From JADJPO01 sp963724535 (lineage in GTDB: Bacteria > Actinomycetota > Actinomycetes > Actinomycetales > Kineosporiaceae): 64,000 bases of DNA. The notes under the pieces were generated by a model that was not told where the DNA came from, searched no databases, and saw only the letters and a program-made list of their open reading frames with translations. Positions within the stretch are counted from its first letter, which is position 1. Each line of letters begins with the position of its first letter. Location: positions 186,001 through 250,000 of the forward strand of contig CAVRVD010000014.1 in assembly GCA_963724535.1 (NCBI GenBank), given 5' to 3'. Made by a program: the position numbers and the translations under genes. Positions 8,262 to 16,582 of the stretch are shown here, piece after piece.

Positions 8262-8397
8262 GCCACCGGACCGGTCGATCCGCCCGTGCTGCTACCTCGC
8301 CGCCCTGTTGCAGAGGTCAGGAGAACGCCACACAGTGGTGGGAACGCCAGGAGGCGGCGATGGTGTTGTGCTGGCCGAGACGACGAAGGAGCTGACC

Positions 8398-9048
8398 ATG
8401 GGACTGTTCTCCCTGCTCGGCGGCAGACCGGTGACCGCGCAGACCGCGCTGCCGGGTCGCCCGGACCGTTCCTACCCGGTGCCGGAGCGGCACGCCGTCC
8501 TGGACGCTCCCCTGGTCGGGCCGTGGCCCGAGGGCACCGAGGTGATCTACCTGGCGATGGGCTGCTTCTGGGGCGCCGAGGAGATCTACTGGGCGGTGCC
8601 CGGAGTTGTCGGCACGGCGGTCGGATACATGGGCGGGTTCACGCCGAACCCGACCTACGAGGAGACCTGCACCGCGCGCACCGGTCACACCGAGACGGTG
8701 TTGGTCGCCTACGACCCGCAGCGGGTGAGCCTGGAGCAGCTGCTGACGCTGTTCTGGGAACGGCACGACCCGACGCAGGGTGACCGGCAGGGCAACGACG
8801 TGGGCAGCCAGTACCGCTCGGCTCTGTACTGGACGACGCCAGGTCAGGAGGCCGCGGTGCGGGCAAGCCGCGAGGTCTACGCCAAGGCCCTAGACGCCGA
8901 GGGGCTGGGCCCGATCACCACCGAGCTCGAGCCGGCGTCCGAGGCGGGGGAGTTCTACGTCGCCGAGGCCTACCACCAGCAGTACCTGCACAAGAACCCG
9001 CACGGGTACCGCTGCCACGCCGATACCGGGGTGCCCTACCCGGGCTGA
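8398..9048 (+). CDS. msrA: Peptide-methionine (S)-S-oxide reductase
   Basis: A 216-residue MsrA that repairs methionine-S-sulfoxide. The catalytic GCFWGAEE motif is near residue 58. MGGFTPNPTYEETCTARTGH, FWERHDPTQGDRQGNDVGSQ and the C-terminal YHQQYLHKNPHGYRCH give full coverage of the domain. An N-terminal extension of about 50 residues is common in actinobacterial MsrA. Start at ATG 8398 with AAGGAG 7 bases upstream. It is monocistronic, with the hydrolase gene 135 bases downstream. Confidence 0.93.
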   Translation: MGLFSLLGGRPVTAQTALPGRPDRSYPVPERHAVLDAPLVGPWPEGTEVIYLAMGCFWGAEEIYWAVPGVVGTAVGYMGGFTPNPTYEETCTARTGHTETVLVAYDPQRVSLEQLLTLFWERHDPTQGDRQGNDVGSQYRSALYWTTPGQEAAVRASREVYAKALDAEGLGPITTELEPASEAGEFYVAEAYHQQYLHKNPHGYRCHADTGVPYPG

Positions 9049-9183
9049 CGGCGTTCGTCGGCGGCATGGAACCACTGCCGTCAACCGGTTGCGGCGGAGA
9101 CGTTGGGCTCAGGTCACGCCGGTCCCAATGCGCTTGACTGGTCTGCGAGGGGTGGTCGCCGACCGGTGTCGGTGGAGGTCGCC

Positions 9184-9870
9184 ATGACACCCGACAGGGG
9201 CGAACGACTGTTGGTCCGAGCGCGGGACGCCGAGGTCACCGTGGCCTTGGAGGACGTGGCACTGCCCGGGCTGCTGTCGGTCCCGGGCGAGCCCCGTGGC
9301 GTCGTCCTGTTCGCCCACGGTAGCGGCAGCAGCAGGTTCAGCCCGCGCAACGTGTTCGTGGCGCGGATCCTCCAGGAGGCCGGCCTGGCCACCCTCCTGT
9401 TCGACCTGCTGACCGACGCCGAGACGGTCGAGCGGGCCAACGTCTTCGACATCGACCTGCTCGCCCGTCGGCTGTCCGACGCCGCGGCCTGGCTGCGTGG
9501 CCAGTCCGGGTTCGCCACCGCGCCGCTCGGGCTGTTCGGTGCCAGTACCGGGGCGGCGGCGGCCCTGCAAGCGGCTGCCCGACCGGCCTCGGACGTCGCG
9601 GCTGTGGTGTCCCGCGGCGGCCGTCCGGACCTGGCTGGGCCGGCTCTGGCGGACGTCCGGGCGCCGACGCTGCTGGTCGTGGGTGGGCAGGACCGGGAGG
9701 TCCTGCGACTGAACCGGCTCGCCCTGGCACAGCTGCGGTGCCCGGCGGAGCTGGTCGTGATCCCCACAGCGACGCACCTCTTCGAGGAACCGGGCACGCT
9801 GCGTGCGGTGGCCGTCGCGGCTCGGGACTGGTTCGTGGCCGCGGTACGCCCCGGGACCGGAGGCCGGTGA
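9184..9870 (+). CDS. Dienelactone-hydrolase-like alpha/beta hydrolase
   Basis: A 228-residue alpha/beta hydrolase. It has an oxyanion-region strand VVLFAHGSGSSRFSPRN, nucleophile elbow GASTGAAAAL (Ser about 120), an acid in VVGGQDREVL and a histidine in PTATHLFEEPG. The substrate is unknown. ATG 9184 is chosen because GGAGG ends five bases upstream; an ATG at 9103 would extend it over unconserved residues. It lies 7 bases before the AmmeMemoRadiSam radical SAM gene and is probably in the same transcript. Confidence 0.8.
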   Translation: MTPDRGERLLVRARDAEVTVALEDVALPGLLSVPGEPRGVVLFAHGSGSSRFSPRNVFVARILQEAGLATLLFDLLTDAETVERANVFDIDLLARRLSDAAAWLRGQSGFATAPLGLFGASTGAAAALQAAARPASDVAAVVSRGGRPDLAGPALADVRAPTLLVVGGQDREVLRLNRLALAQLRCPAELVVIPTATHLFEEPGTLRAVAVAARDWFVAAVRPGTGGR

Positions 9871-9877
9871 TCGCACG

Positions 9878-10990
9878 ATGACCGCCATGGCGCTGGAGGA
9901 CCCGTACACCGTCCCCACCCGGTACTGGCACCGGCTACCCGACGGTCGTGTGCAGTGCGACGTGTGCCCCCGGGCCTGCCGGCTGCACGAAGGCCAGCGT
10001 GGCCTGTGCTTCGTGCGGGGTCGGGTGCAGGACCAGGTCGTGCTTACGTCCTACGGCCGTTCCAGCGGGTTCTGCGTGGACCCCATCGAGAAGAAGCCGC
10101 TGTTCCACTTCCTGCCGGGAACACCCGTGCTGTCCTTCGGCACCGCGGGGTGCAACCTCGCCTGCCGCTACTGCCAGAACTGGGACATGACCACGTCCCG
10201 TCAGATGCACCGGCTGACCGACGTCGCGGCGCCGGCCGACCTCGCCCGCACCGCCCGGCAGCTGGGCTGCCGCAGCGTCGCCTTCACCTACAACGACCCG
10301 ACGATCTTCCTGGAGTACGCCATCGACGTGGCGGACGCCTGTCACGATCTGGGTCTGCACACCGTGGCGGTCTCCGCCGGGTACATCGGTGCAGCGGCGA
10401 GGCAGGACCTGTACGCCCACGTCGACGCCGCGAACATCGACCTCAAGGCCTTCTCGGAGAAGTCCTACGTGAAGGTGGCGCTGGGACATCTCGAGCCGGT
10501 GCTCGACACGCTTCGGTACCTGCGGCACGAGACCGACGTCTGGCTGGAGATCACCACGCTTGTCGTCCCCGGTCTCAACGACAGCCGGGCCGAGCTGGAC
10601 GCGTTGACCCGCTGGGTGGTCGACGAGCTCGGTCCGGACGTGCCGTGGCACGTCTCCGCCTTCCACCCGAGCCACAAGATGCTCGACGTCCCGCCGACGC
10701 CGCCGCGGACCCTGACGCACGCACGGCGGATCGGTCTGGCCAACGGCCTGCGCCACGTCTACACCGGCAACGTCCACGATCCCGCGGGGGAGGCCACCTA
10801 CTGCCCGAGCTGCCACCTGGCGGTCATCGACCGCGACGGCTACCGGATCGGGGCCTACCGTCTGGACGACCAGGGCCGGTGCACCGCGTGTGGCACACAG
10901 CTGCCAGGTCGGTTCGCGGGTCCTGCCGGGTCCTGGGGCGGGCGGCGCCTGCCGGTCGATCTGTCGCACCCGACGTCGTCGCCGCCATGA
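9878..10990 (+). CDS. amrS: AmmeMemoRadiSam system radical SAM enzyme
   Basis: A 370-residue radical SAM protein. The [4Fe-4S]/SAM motif is CNLACRYCQNW at about residues 87-97. Upstream is the family's CDVCPRACRLHEGQRGLCFV segment, and at the C-terminus a zinc-ribbon-like pair, TYCPSCH and GRCTACGTQ. This matches the AmrS family that co-occurs with MEMO1 (AmrB) and AMMECR1 (AmrA) homologs; the reaction is not settled. Its stop overlaps the start of amrB (ATGA at 10987-10990), so the two are translationally coupled. Confidence 0.9.
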   Translation: MTAMALEDPYTVPTRYWHRLPDGRVQCDVCPRACRLHEGQRGLCFVRGRVQDQVVLTSYGRSSGFCVDPIEKKPLFHFLPGTPVLSFGTAGCNLACRYCQNWDMTTSRQMHRLTDVAAPADLARTARQLGCRSVAFTYNDPTIFLEYAIDVADACHDLGLHTVAVSAGYIGAAARQDLYAHVDAANIDLKAFSEKSYVKVALGHLEPVLDTLRYLRHETDVWLEITTLVVPGLNDSRAELDALTRWVVDELGPDVPWHVSAFHPSHKMLDVPPTPPRTLTHARRIGLANGLRHVYTGNVHDPAGEATYCPSCHLAVIDRDGYRIGAYRLDDQGRCTACGTQLPGRFAGPAGSWGGRRLPVDLSHPTSSPP

Positions 10991-11793
10991 GCAGGGGCCG
11001 GGGGTCCACGCGGCGGCCCGCGGTCGCCGGCCTGTTCTACCCCGCTGCCGCCGGGGAGCTCGCCGAGCAGGTCGACCGCCTGCTGGCCGAGGCGGTGGAC
11101 CCAGCCATGACGCCGATACCGGGCGGAACGCGCCTGCGAGCTCTCGTCGTCCCGCACGCGGGCTACGCCTACAGCGGTCCGGTGGCGGCGAGCGGGTACC
11201 GGACGCTCGGTGCCCACACCGCGCAGATCTCGCGTGTGGTGCTGTTGGGGCCGGCGCATCACGTGCCGCTCACGGGGATGGCCGGGGCAGCCGCAGCCCG
11301 ATGGCGTACGCCCCTGGGTGAGGTCGCCGTCGAGCGGGCCCCCGGCATCGTCGCCGACGATGACCCACACGCCCCCGAACACTCCCTCGAGGTGCAGCTG
11401 CCGTTCCTGCAACGGCTGCTCCCGGCACACTTCACCATCGTGCCGATCGCCGTGGGCCGGACTCGGGCCGCCGACGTCGCGGACCTGCTCGACCTGCTGC
11501 AGGTCCACCGCCCGGGGTTGGTGGTGGTGAGCACCGACCTCAGCCACTACCACGACGCGGTCACCGCCACTGGCCTGGATCGGCGCACGGCGGACGCGGT
11601 GCTCGCCCGGGACGCTGCGGCCATCGGCCCCCAGGACGCCTGTGGCGCCTGGGCGCTGCGCGGGCTCGTCGAGCACGCCCGCCGGCACGGCTGGTCGATG
11701 CGTCTGCTGGACCTGCGCACCTCGGCCGACACCGCCGGCGATCCGGCCCGCGTCGTCGGCTACGGGGCGTTCTCGGTCGTCGACCCGACCTAA
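10987..11793 (+). CDS. amrB: AmmeMemoRadiSam system protein B (MEMO1 family)
   Basis: A 268-residue MEMO family protein related to class III extradiol dioxygenases. It begins RRPAVAGLFYPAAAGELAEQ. The metal-site-like histidines are in VVPHAGYAYSGPVAASGY, LLGPAHHVPL, DDPHAPEHSLEVQLPFLQ and VVSTDLSHYHD. It overlaps amrS by four bases. The AMMECR1 (A) partner that often completes the locus is not downstream; instead a thioesterase gene converges and overlaps by four bases. A metal-dependent or redox role is suspected for the family but not proven. Confidence 0.9.
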   Translation: MSRGRGSTRRPAVAGLFYPAAAGELAEQVDRLLAEAVDPAMTPIPGGTRLRALVVPHAGYAYSGPVAASGYRTLGAHTAQISRVVLLGPAHHVPLTGMAGAAAARWRTPLGEVAVERAPGIVADDDPHAPEHSLEVQLPFLQRLLPAHFTIVPIAVGRTRAADVADLLDLLQVHRPGLVVVSTDLSHYHDAVTATGLDRRTADAVLARDAAAIGPQDACGAWALRGLVEHARRHGWSMRLLDLRTSADTAGDPARVVGYGAFSVVDPT

Positions 11794-12674
11794 CGCGGCC
11801 GCCGTGTGACAGCACGCGCCGCTGCCGTGCCGTGCAGACCCGGGCCCTGCTCGCCCGGTGAGATCGGTCGCGACGGCGACGTCAACCCCGGCCGGACCGT
11901 GAGCGACTGCTCGGCGCGACCGACCGGACCGCGGATGTCGTACAGGGTGGTCGAGGTGACCCCCAGGCCGGTCCGGCCGAAGGTGGCGATGGTGTCGAAG
12001 CCGACCCAACCGGCAACGGGCTCGCGGAACAGGTGCACGGTGAGGTCGACGTTGGGGAACATCCACTGCGCCGGACCCACTCGCGCGGCGATCCCGTTCG
12101 CCGTGTCCGCCAGAGCGAGGAACGCCGCCACGTCACTGACCTGCTCACCGGCCACCAGCGTGGGACGCGCCCGCAGCCAGGCGTGGCGCCGTCCGGGTTC
12201 GCCGGTCTCGACCAAGCGCATCTCGAGGGAGTCGATGTAGCCGCCGCGCCACGGCATGGCGGAGGTCCACGGCGGGATCTCCTGCGGCCCGGGGATGTCG
12301 GGCGGCGTGCCACCGGCGACCGCGGAGGTGTCGTGGTGCGCCAGCCGCCATGCCGTGGCCCGGACAACGGCGCGCCCGGCCCCCTTTAGCGTCGCCTCGA
12401 CCTGTTCGATGGACCGGCCCGGTCGCAGCGTGCGCACCGCGACCTCGCTGTCCGCCAACGGGATCACCCCGAGGGCGTCGAAGGTGATCTTGGCCAGCTG
12501 GAGGTCCGGTCGGGGATCGTGCTGCTCGATGGCGTGGACCAGGAGCCCGCACACCGGGGCGAGGTGCTGCTCGTCGTCCCGCCAGGCACCCTGCACGTGT
12601 CGGCTCGGCCGGTACCGACCGGCGCCCAACGGGGTGTAGTAGGAGCCGGCGTCGGCGTCGTCGTCGGGCAGCAC
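11790..12674 (-). CDS. TesB-like acyl-CoA thioesterase family protein
   Basis: A 294-residue double-hotdog thioesterase-like protein. The first hotdog includes YYTPLGAGRYRPSRHVQGAW and LQLAKITFDALGVIPLADSE; the second includes MFPNVDLTVHLFREPVAGWV and STTLYDIRGPVGRAEQSL. These are typical of actinobacterial acyl-CoA thioesterase family proteins that hydrolyse acyl-CoA to free acid. The GTG start at 12674 is preceded by GGAGG. Its 3' end overlaps amrB tail to tail. Substrate unknown. Confidence 0.78.
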   Translation of the reverse strand: MLPDDDADAGSYYTPLGAGRYRPSRHVQGAWRDDEQHLAPVCGLLVHAIEQHDPRPDLQLAKITFDALGVIPLADSEVAVRTLRPGRSIEQVEATLKGAGRAVVRATAWRLAHHDTSAVAGGTPPDIPGPQEIPPWTSAMPWRGGYIDSLEMRLVETGEPGRRHAWLRARPTLVAGEQVSDVAAFLALADTANGIAARVGPAQWMFPNVDLTVHLFREPVAGWVGFDTIATFGRTGLGVTSTTLYDIRGPVGRAEQSLTVRPGLTSPSRPISPGEQGPGLHGTAAARAVTRRPR

Positions 12675-12789
12675 GCTGTGTCCTCCCGGTCTCGGACCCT
12701 GGGTGACAGCACGATGTCACGGCCAGCGGCATAGCCCGCGTCCGGGACCGTCGACAGTCGCCGACCCCGTTCACGCAGACGAGGGCGCC

Positions 12790-12820
12790 TTGACTCTGCC
12801 ACGGTGTCAGCTCCTAGACA
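12790..12820 (+). promoter_or_regulatory. Possible MerR-type promoter with long spacer
   Basis: TTGACT (12790-12795) and TAGACA (12815-12820) are separated by 19 bases. MerR-family activators work at promoters with over-long 19-20 base spacers, and the downstream gene is a MerR regulator, so autoregulation is plausible. The spacer contains an imperfect TGTC...GACA dyad. Confidence 0.35.
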
Positions 12821-12878
12821 GGGACACGTCAGAGCACGTCATCACAGCGCAGTCGTCCGGATCGTCGATGAGGTCGCC

Positions 12879-13697
12879 ATGTTGAGTATCGGGGAGTTCG
12901 CCCGCTACCTGGGGGTCAGTGCGCGCATGCTGCGCCACTACGACGCCCTGGGCCTGCTCAAGCCGGCGCAGGTCGACGCGGCCAGCGGTTACCGCTACTA
13001 CACCGCGACCCAGCTGGACCGGGGCAACCGCCTGGTCGCCCTGAAGCAGCTGGGGTTCGGCCTGGACCAGATCGCTCCGGTGCTGGACGCCGAGGTGTCG
13101 GTCGCCGAGCTGCGGGCCATGCTCACCCTGCGCAGGGCCCAGCTGGCCGAGCAGATCGACGCCGACCGGCACCGGCTCGCCGAGATCGAGCGACGGCTGC
13201 GAACGATCGAAGGAGACGCCATGTCCCAGTTGGAGTTTGTCGAGAAGCCGTTGCCGGCCGTGCGGATCGCCCAGATCGTCGGCGAGGTCGCCGACCAGCC
13301 CGAGATCGGTCCGACGATCGGGCCGATGTTCGAGCGGCTGACCCAGGCGCTGACCGAGAACGGCGTCAGTCTGGATCGCAGTGCCCTGGCCTGGTACCGG
13401 CCCTGCGCCGAGGGGATGCAGATCGCCGCCGCGTTCCCGACCACCCTGGACCAGGCGACGCCACGGCTGGCCCAGGCGGGTGTGGCGCTGGCCACCCTGG
13501 ACGGTGCCGACCGAGCGGTCACAGTCCTGCACCACGGCGGCCTGGAGACCATCGGTGAGAGCTGGCAGTCCCTGGCCCGGCACGTCGAGGAGGCGGGCCA
13601 TCGGCCGGTGGGGACCTGCCGCGAGGTCTACCTGCACATGCCGATGGACGAGGACCCGGCCACCTGGGTGACCGAGCTGCAGCAGCCCGTCGGCTGA
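12879..13697 (+). CDS. MerR family regulator with GyrI-like effector domain
   Basis: A 272-residue BltR/TipA-style regulator. The winged HTH is at residues 1-70 (MLSIGEFARYLGVSARMLRH, YDALGLLKPAQVDAASGYRY), then a coiled-coil dimerisation helix (about 75-115). The C-terminal GyrI-like ligand domain starts after MSQLEFVEKPLPAVRIAQIV and ends REVYLHMPMDEDPATWVTEL. Such proteins sense drugs or other amphipathic ligands and twist a long-spacer promoter. ATG 12879 gives the canonical N-terminus. The target is unknown; the divergent thioesterase gene is a candidate. Confidence 0.88.
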   Translation: MLSIGEFARYLGVSARMLRHYDALGLLKPAQVDAASGYRYYTATQLDRGNRLVALKQLGFGLDQIAPVLDAEVSVAELRAMLTLRRAQLAEQIDADRHRLAEIERRLRTIEGDAMSQLEFVEKPLPAVRIAQIVGEVADQPEIGPTIGPMFERLTQALTENGVSLDRSALAWYRPCAEGMQIAAAFPTTLDQATPRLAQAGVALATLDGADRAVTVLHHGGLETIGESWQSLARHVEEAGHRPVGTCREVYLHMPMDEDPATWVTELQQPVG

Positions 13698-13725
13698 CGG
13701 CCTCGGGGGGCTGGTGCCGTTTCCG

Positions 13726-14322
13726 TCAGTGGCGTCGGGTCTTGGCGTACAGCACGCCGACGCCCGCACCTGCGGCGAGCGCACCGCCGATAGCCAGCGC
13801 CAGGGTCGCCGCGGTCCCGTCGGCGGCCGGGGCGGGATCGAGCGGGTCGACCGGCTCCTCGTCCGCGGGGGTCGCGGTGACGGACCGCGCGGCACCGGTT
13901 GAGGCGGCACCGGTTGAGGCGTCGCCGGGCGCCGCCGCGGCACCGACGGTGAAGGTGGAGCGGCCGGAGACCGGGTGGCCGTCGGCGCTGGTCACCCGCC
14001 ACAACAGGGTGTAGGCGCCGGTCCCCAGATCCGGTGGCAGCGTGGCCGACACGACGTTCGCGTCGGCCCGCACCGGCGTCTGCACCGCTCCGTCGGGCCC
14101 GGTCAGGCGCAGCTGCGCGGTCCCGGTCAGCACCTCCTCGTTGAACGTCAGCACCAGCGACGGGGGAGGAGTGTCCAGGACGGCGCCGTCGGCCGGCTCG
14201 ACCGACTTGAGGTAGGAGTGCGCCGTCGAGGGCCCGGCCACCAGCAGCGCGGCCAGGGTCGCCGACAGCGCGACCAGCAACGCGACCAGCAGGACGTCGA
14301 GCAGGGCGGGCAGGCGGCGCAT
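13726..14322 (-). CDS. CopC domain copper-binding protein, exported and membrane-anchored
   Basis: A 198-residue protein. An N-terminal signal/anchor (residues about 5-35, LLVALLVALSATLAALLVAG) is followed by mature AHSYLKSVEPADGAVL, whose histidine after the cleavage site is the Cu(II) ligand of CopC. Further CopC landmarks are LVLTFNEEV, YTLLWRVTSADGHPVSG and STFTVG. A low-complexity linker leads to a C-terminal TM (about 168-190) and basic tail. It probably acts outside the membrane in copper handling. No CopD gene is adjacent. It converges with the MerR gene. Confidence 0.85.
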   Translation of the reverse strand: MRRLPALLDVLLVALLVALSATLAALLVAGPSTAHSYLKSVEPADGAVLDTPPPSLVLTFNEEVLTGTAQLRLTGPDGAVQTPVRADANVVSATLPPDLGTGAYTLLWRVTSADGHPVSGRSTFTVGAAAAPGDASTGAASTGAARSVTATPADEEPVDPLDPAPAADGTAATLALAIGGALAAGAGVGVLYAKTRRH

Positions 14323-14455
14323 GGGTCCAGTCTGACAAGTCGCCGGGGACGGGTTTCCCCCGGGTCCTTCTGCCGGGACCCCCACCCCTGGGCCAGCGCC
14401 GTCCGGGTGGGCAGGATGGACCAGAGACGGTTCCCTGGCCCCGGGAGGTGGGACG

Positions 14456-15460
14456 GTGCGTGCGTGGGTGGTCGAGACGCCGGGTCCGGTCGCGTCGACG
14501 GGGCCGCTGCGTCTGCTGGAACGGCCCGAGCCGATCCCGGGCCCGGGCGAGATCAGGGTGGCGGTGTCGGCGTGCGGGGTATGCCGGACCGACCTGCACC
14601 TGGCCGAGGGCGATCTCGCCCCGCGGCGGGCCAGGACCGTGCCCGGGCACGAGGTGGTCGGCCGCGTCGACGCGGTCGGCGCCGGGGGCGGCCGGTTCGC
14701 GGTGGGCGACCGGGTGGGCATCGCCTGGTTGCGGGGGGTGTGCGGGGCCTGCCGGTTCTGCCGGTCGGGTCGGGAGAACCTCTGCCCCGCAGCGGTGTTC
14801 ACCGGCTGGGACGCCGACGGCGGGTTCGCCGAGCTGGCTGTGGTGGACGCCGCGTTCGCCTACCGCCTGCCGCAGACCCTGGACGACGTGCACGCCGCGC
14901 CGCTGCTGTGCGCCGGGATCGTCGGCTACCGCGCGTTGAAGCGGGCGAGCCTGCCGCCGGGCGGGCGGTTGGGGATCTACGGGTTCGGCGCCTCGGCGCA
15001 TCTGGTGGCTCAGGTGGCGATCGCCCAGGGCGCGACCGTGCACGTGCTGACCCGCTCGGCCGACGCGCAGCAGCTGGCGCTCGAGCTGGGTGCCGCCTCG
15101 GCGGGGGCTGCGGACGGTGAGCCGCCGCAGAAGCTGGACGCCGCGATCCTGTTCGCCCCGGTCGGCACCCTGGTGCCGGTCGCGTTGCGGGCCCTGGACC
15201 GGGGCGGGGTGCTGTCGATCGCCGGGATCCACCTGTCCGACGTGCCGACGCTGAACTACGCCCGCGAGCTGTTCGAGGAGCGTGAGGTACGTAGCGTCAC
15301 CGCGAACACCCGTGCCGACGGTGAGGAGTTCCTGCGGCTGGCGGCGGCGCTCGGGATCCGGGCGAGCATCGACGTCCGGCCGTTCAGTGCCGCCGATGTC
15401 GCGTTGCGGGATCTGGCCGGCGACCGGGTCACCGGTGCCGCGGTGCTGCTACCGGCCTGA
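14456..15460 (+). CDS. Zinc-dependent alcohol dehydrogenase family protein
   Basis: A 334-residue medium-chain dehydrogenase. Catalytic zinc ligands are in CGVCRTDLHLAEG and PGHEVVGRV. The four structural-zinc cysteines lie in CGACRFCRSGRENLC. The nucleotide-binding turn is GIYGFGASAH rather than a strict GxGxxG. It resembles the AdhA/AdhP group that oxidises alcohols with NAD(P). The GTG start at 14456 has GGGAGG about 8 bases upstream. A hairpin at 15516 follows the gene. Confidence 0.88.
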   Translation: MRAWVVETPGPVASTGPLRLLERPEPIPGPGEIRVAVSACGVCRTDLHLAEGDLAPRRARTVPGHEVVGRVDAVGAGGGRFAVGDRVGIAWLRGVCGACRFCRSGRENLCPAAVFTGWDADGGFAELAVVDAAFAYRLPQTLDDVHAAPLLCAGIVGYRALKRASLPPGGRLGIYGFGASAHLVAQVAIAQGATVHVLTRSADAQQLALELGAASAGAADGEPPQKLDAAILFAPVGTLVPVALRALDRGGVLSIAGIHLSDVPTLNYARELFEEREVRSVTANTRADGEEFLRLAAALGIRASIDVRPFSAADVALRDLAGDRVTGAAVLLPA

Positions 15461-15515
15461 CACCCGCGCCCCCCGCCGGATGTCACCCGGACGGCGCACA
15501 CGGACGGCAACCAAT

Positions 15516-15535
15516 CCCCGGGAAGGACTCCGGGG
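15516..15535 (+). terminator. Hairpin after the alcohol dehydrogenase gene
   Basis: CCCCGG, eight bases, CCGGGG, 55 bases after the alcohol dehydrogenase stop. There is no T-run, as is usual in high-GC actinobacteria. Terminator function is inferred from position. Confidence 0.4.
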
Positions 15536-15635
15536 CGTACCGAACGGCTGCGCACAGTGCTCCGAATGGGTCGAGCACTCGTCACATCAGGTGGTCATCC
15601 ATCGACACACTGTTACCGCCCGCTGAATCCTGCCA

Positions 15636-15650
15636 CTCTCATTGCGAGAG
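15636..15650 (+). other. Short hairpin in the 5' region of the 99-residue protein gene
   Basis: CTCTC-ATTGC-GAGAG lies about 50 bases before ATG 15701 in the 240-base intergenic stretch 15461-15700. Apart from this and the upstream hairpin I see no known riboswitch pattern there. Confidence 0.3.
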
Positions 15651-15700
15651 CTTGTGCAGTCGCAGAGCTCGCAGGCACCAACGCAGGAAGGACCACTGAC

Positions 15701-16000
15701 ATGGCTAACTTCGCAGGCCAGGACCTGAACAACACCCCCTCCGGTGGGCGGCGCGACCGGGCCCGGCCGGCGACGTCCGGACGCGCCCGCGCCCGCCGCG
15801 TCGCGGTCGGTGCGCTCGCAGCGCTCTCCTTGGCGTTGAGCGGAACGGCCCTGGCGGCCGGGACGGTCGGGATCAGCTTCCAGACAAACGGGAAGTCCTG
15901 GGCCTCCTCCGGACCCGTCAGCGTGCATCTCGGACCGATCGAGGCCCCGATGGGCAAGTACTGGGCCGCGGCCGACCCCACGCCGCCGGTCACCCGGTGA
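15701..16000 (+). CDS. Small putative secreted protein of unknown function
   Basis: A 99-residue protein. After a 27-residue polar N-region it has a basic stretch (RARARRVAVG) and a hydrophobic core (ALAALSLALSGTALAAG, about 41-57) consistent with a Sec-type signal peptide. The mature part is only about 42 residues (GTVGISFQTNGKSWASSGPV onward, ending DPTPPVTR). No domain recognised. Start ATG 15701 with AGGAAGG 9 bases upstream. Followed by a strong hairpin at 16039. Confidence 0.6.
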   Translation: MANFAGQDLNNTPSGGRRDRARPATSGRARARRVAVGALAALSLALSGTALAAGTVGISFQTNGKSWASSGPVSVHLGPIEAPMGKYWAAADPTPPVTR

Positions 16001-16038
16001 TCCCTGGCGCCCGGGCCGGACGGCGCCGAGGCGGAACC

Positions 16039-16080
16039 GCACCGCGCACCAGGGCGAGGTGACGTCCTGGTGCGCGGTGC
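16039..16080 (+). terminator. Strong hairpin after the small secreted protein gene
   Basis: A perfect 15-bp stem pairs 16039-16053 (GCACCGCGCACCAGG) with 16066-16080, with a 12-base loop. It lies 38 bases after a stop codon, with no T-run. Probably an intrinsic-type terminator. Confidence 0.6.
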
Positions 16081-16106
16081 GTCGCAGGTGGCCGGAACCT
16101 GCCCCC

Positions 16107-16220
16107 AAGACCCGTGTGGGTGAGATGCTCGCCCACGAACAGCAGGGGTTCACCGGACTCGTGGGCCAGCGCGTAGGCGAAGCAGTCGCCGAGGTTGAGC
16201 CAGGCGGTGCCTGCCGACAT
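16107..16220 (-). pseudogene. C-terminal remnant of a VapC-like PIN toxin
   Basis: On the minus strand the frame encodes AWLNLGDCFAYALA and then GEPLLFVGEHLTHTGL, which closely match the C-terminal active-site part of PIN-domain VapC ribonucleases (typically LNFGDCFAYALA...GEPLLFKGxDF). The N-terminal half with the first conserved Asp, and any vapB antitoxin, are absent. Upstream in-frame sequence has only a weak resemblance, and downstream the frame runs into the secreted-protein gene. It looks like a decayed toxin gene. Confidence 0.6.
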
Positions 16221-16328
16221 CCGCCGACGTGGCGCGGCGAGGACGGTGGCCAGCCGAGCCCGTCGATCGATGCCGCTCGAGGCACCACTGCCGTCTACCC
16301 GGGAACCGGCCGAGCGAGGGTCAGCAGG

Positions 16329-16568
16329 TCACCGGGGCCAGAACGAGGTCCGCCAGGACAACATGTCGGCGTCCACATGCCGCCCGCTCGGGCTCACCCG
16401 GACACTGCGGTGCCGGGAGCTGCCCCACAGCCAGGCGGCCCGCGGACCGGGATCGTGCGGCGCCGTCCGGGACCGGGCCAGCACCACTGCCAGCACCGCG
16501 GCGATCTCCTCGGGGGTCGCGTCGCCGCGGATCACCCGCAGTACCGGCGGGTGCGACTGCTCGCTCAT
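16329..16568 (-). CDS. accE: Acyl-CoA carboxylase epsilon subunit
   Basis: A 79-residue AccE/PccE-type epsilon subunit, which in actinomycetes stabilises and stimulates the acyl-CoA carboxylase beta core. The short family pattern is clear: PVLRVIRGDATPEEIAAVLA at the start and a Trp-containing end (LSWRTSFWPR). A GTG at 16571 directly before ATG 16568 could also be used. It follows accD on the same strand with 14 bases between, as in the mycobacterial accD5-accE5 pair. Confidence 0.85.
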   Translation of the reverse strand: MSEQSHPPVLRVIRGDATPEEIAAVLAVVLARSRTAPHDPGPRAAWLWGSSRHRSVRVSPSGRHVDADMLSWRTSFWPR

Positions 16569-16582
16569 CACGGATCACCTGC

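Noticed and set aside
15461..15700. Riboswitch in the leader of the small secreted protein gene
   Set aside because: Only two short hairpins are visible; no consensus of a known riboswitch class was recognised.
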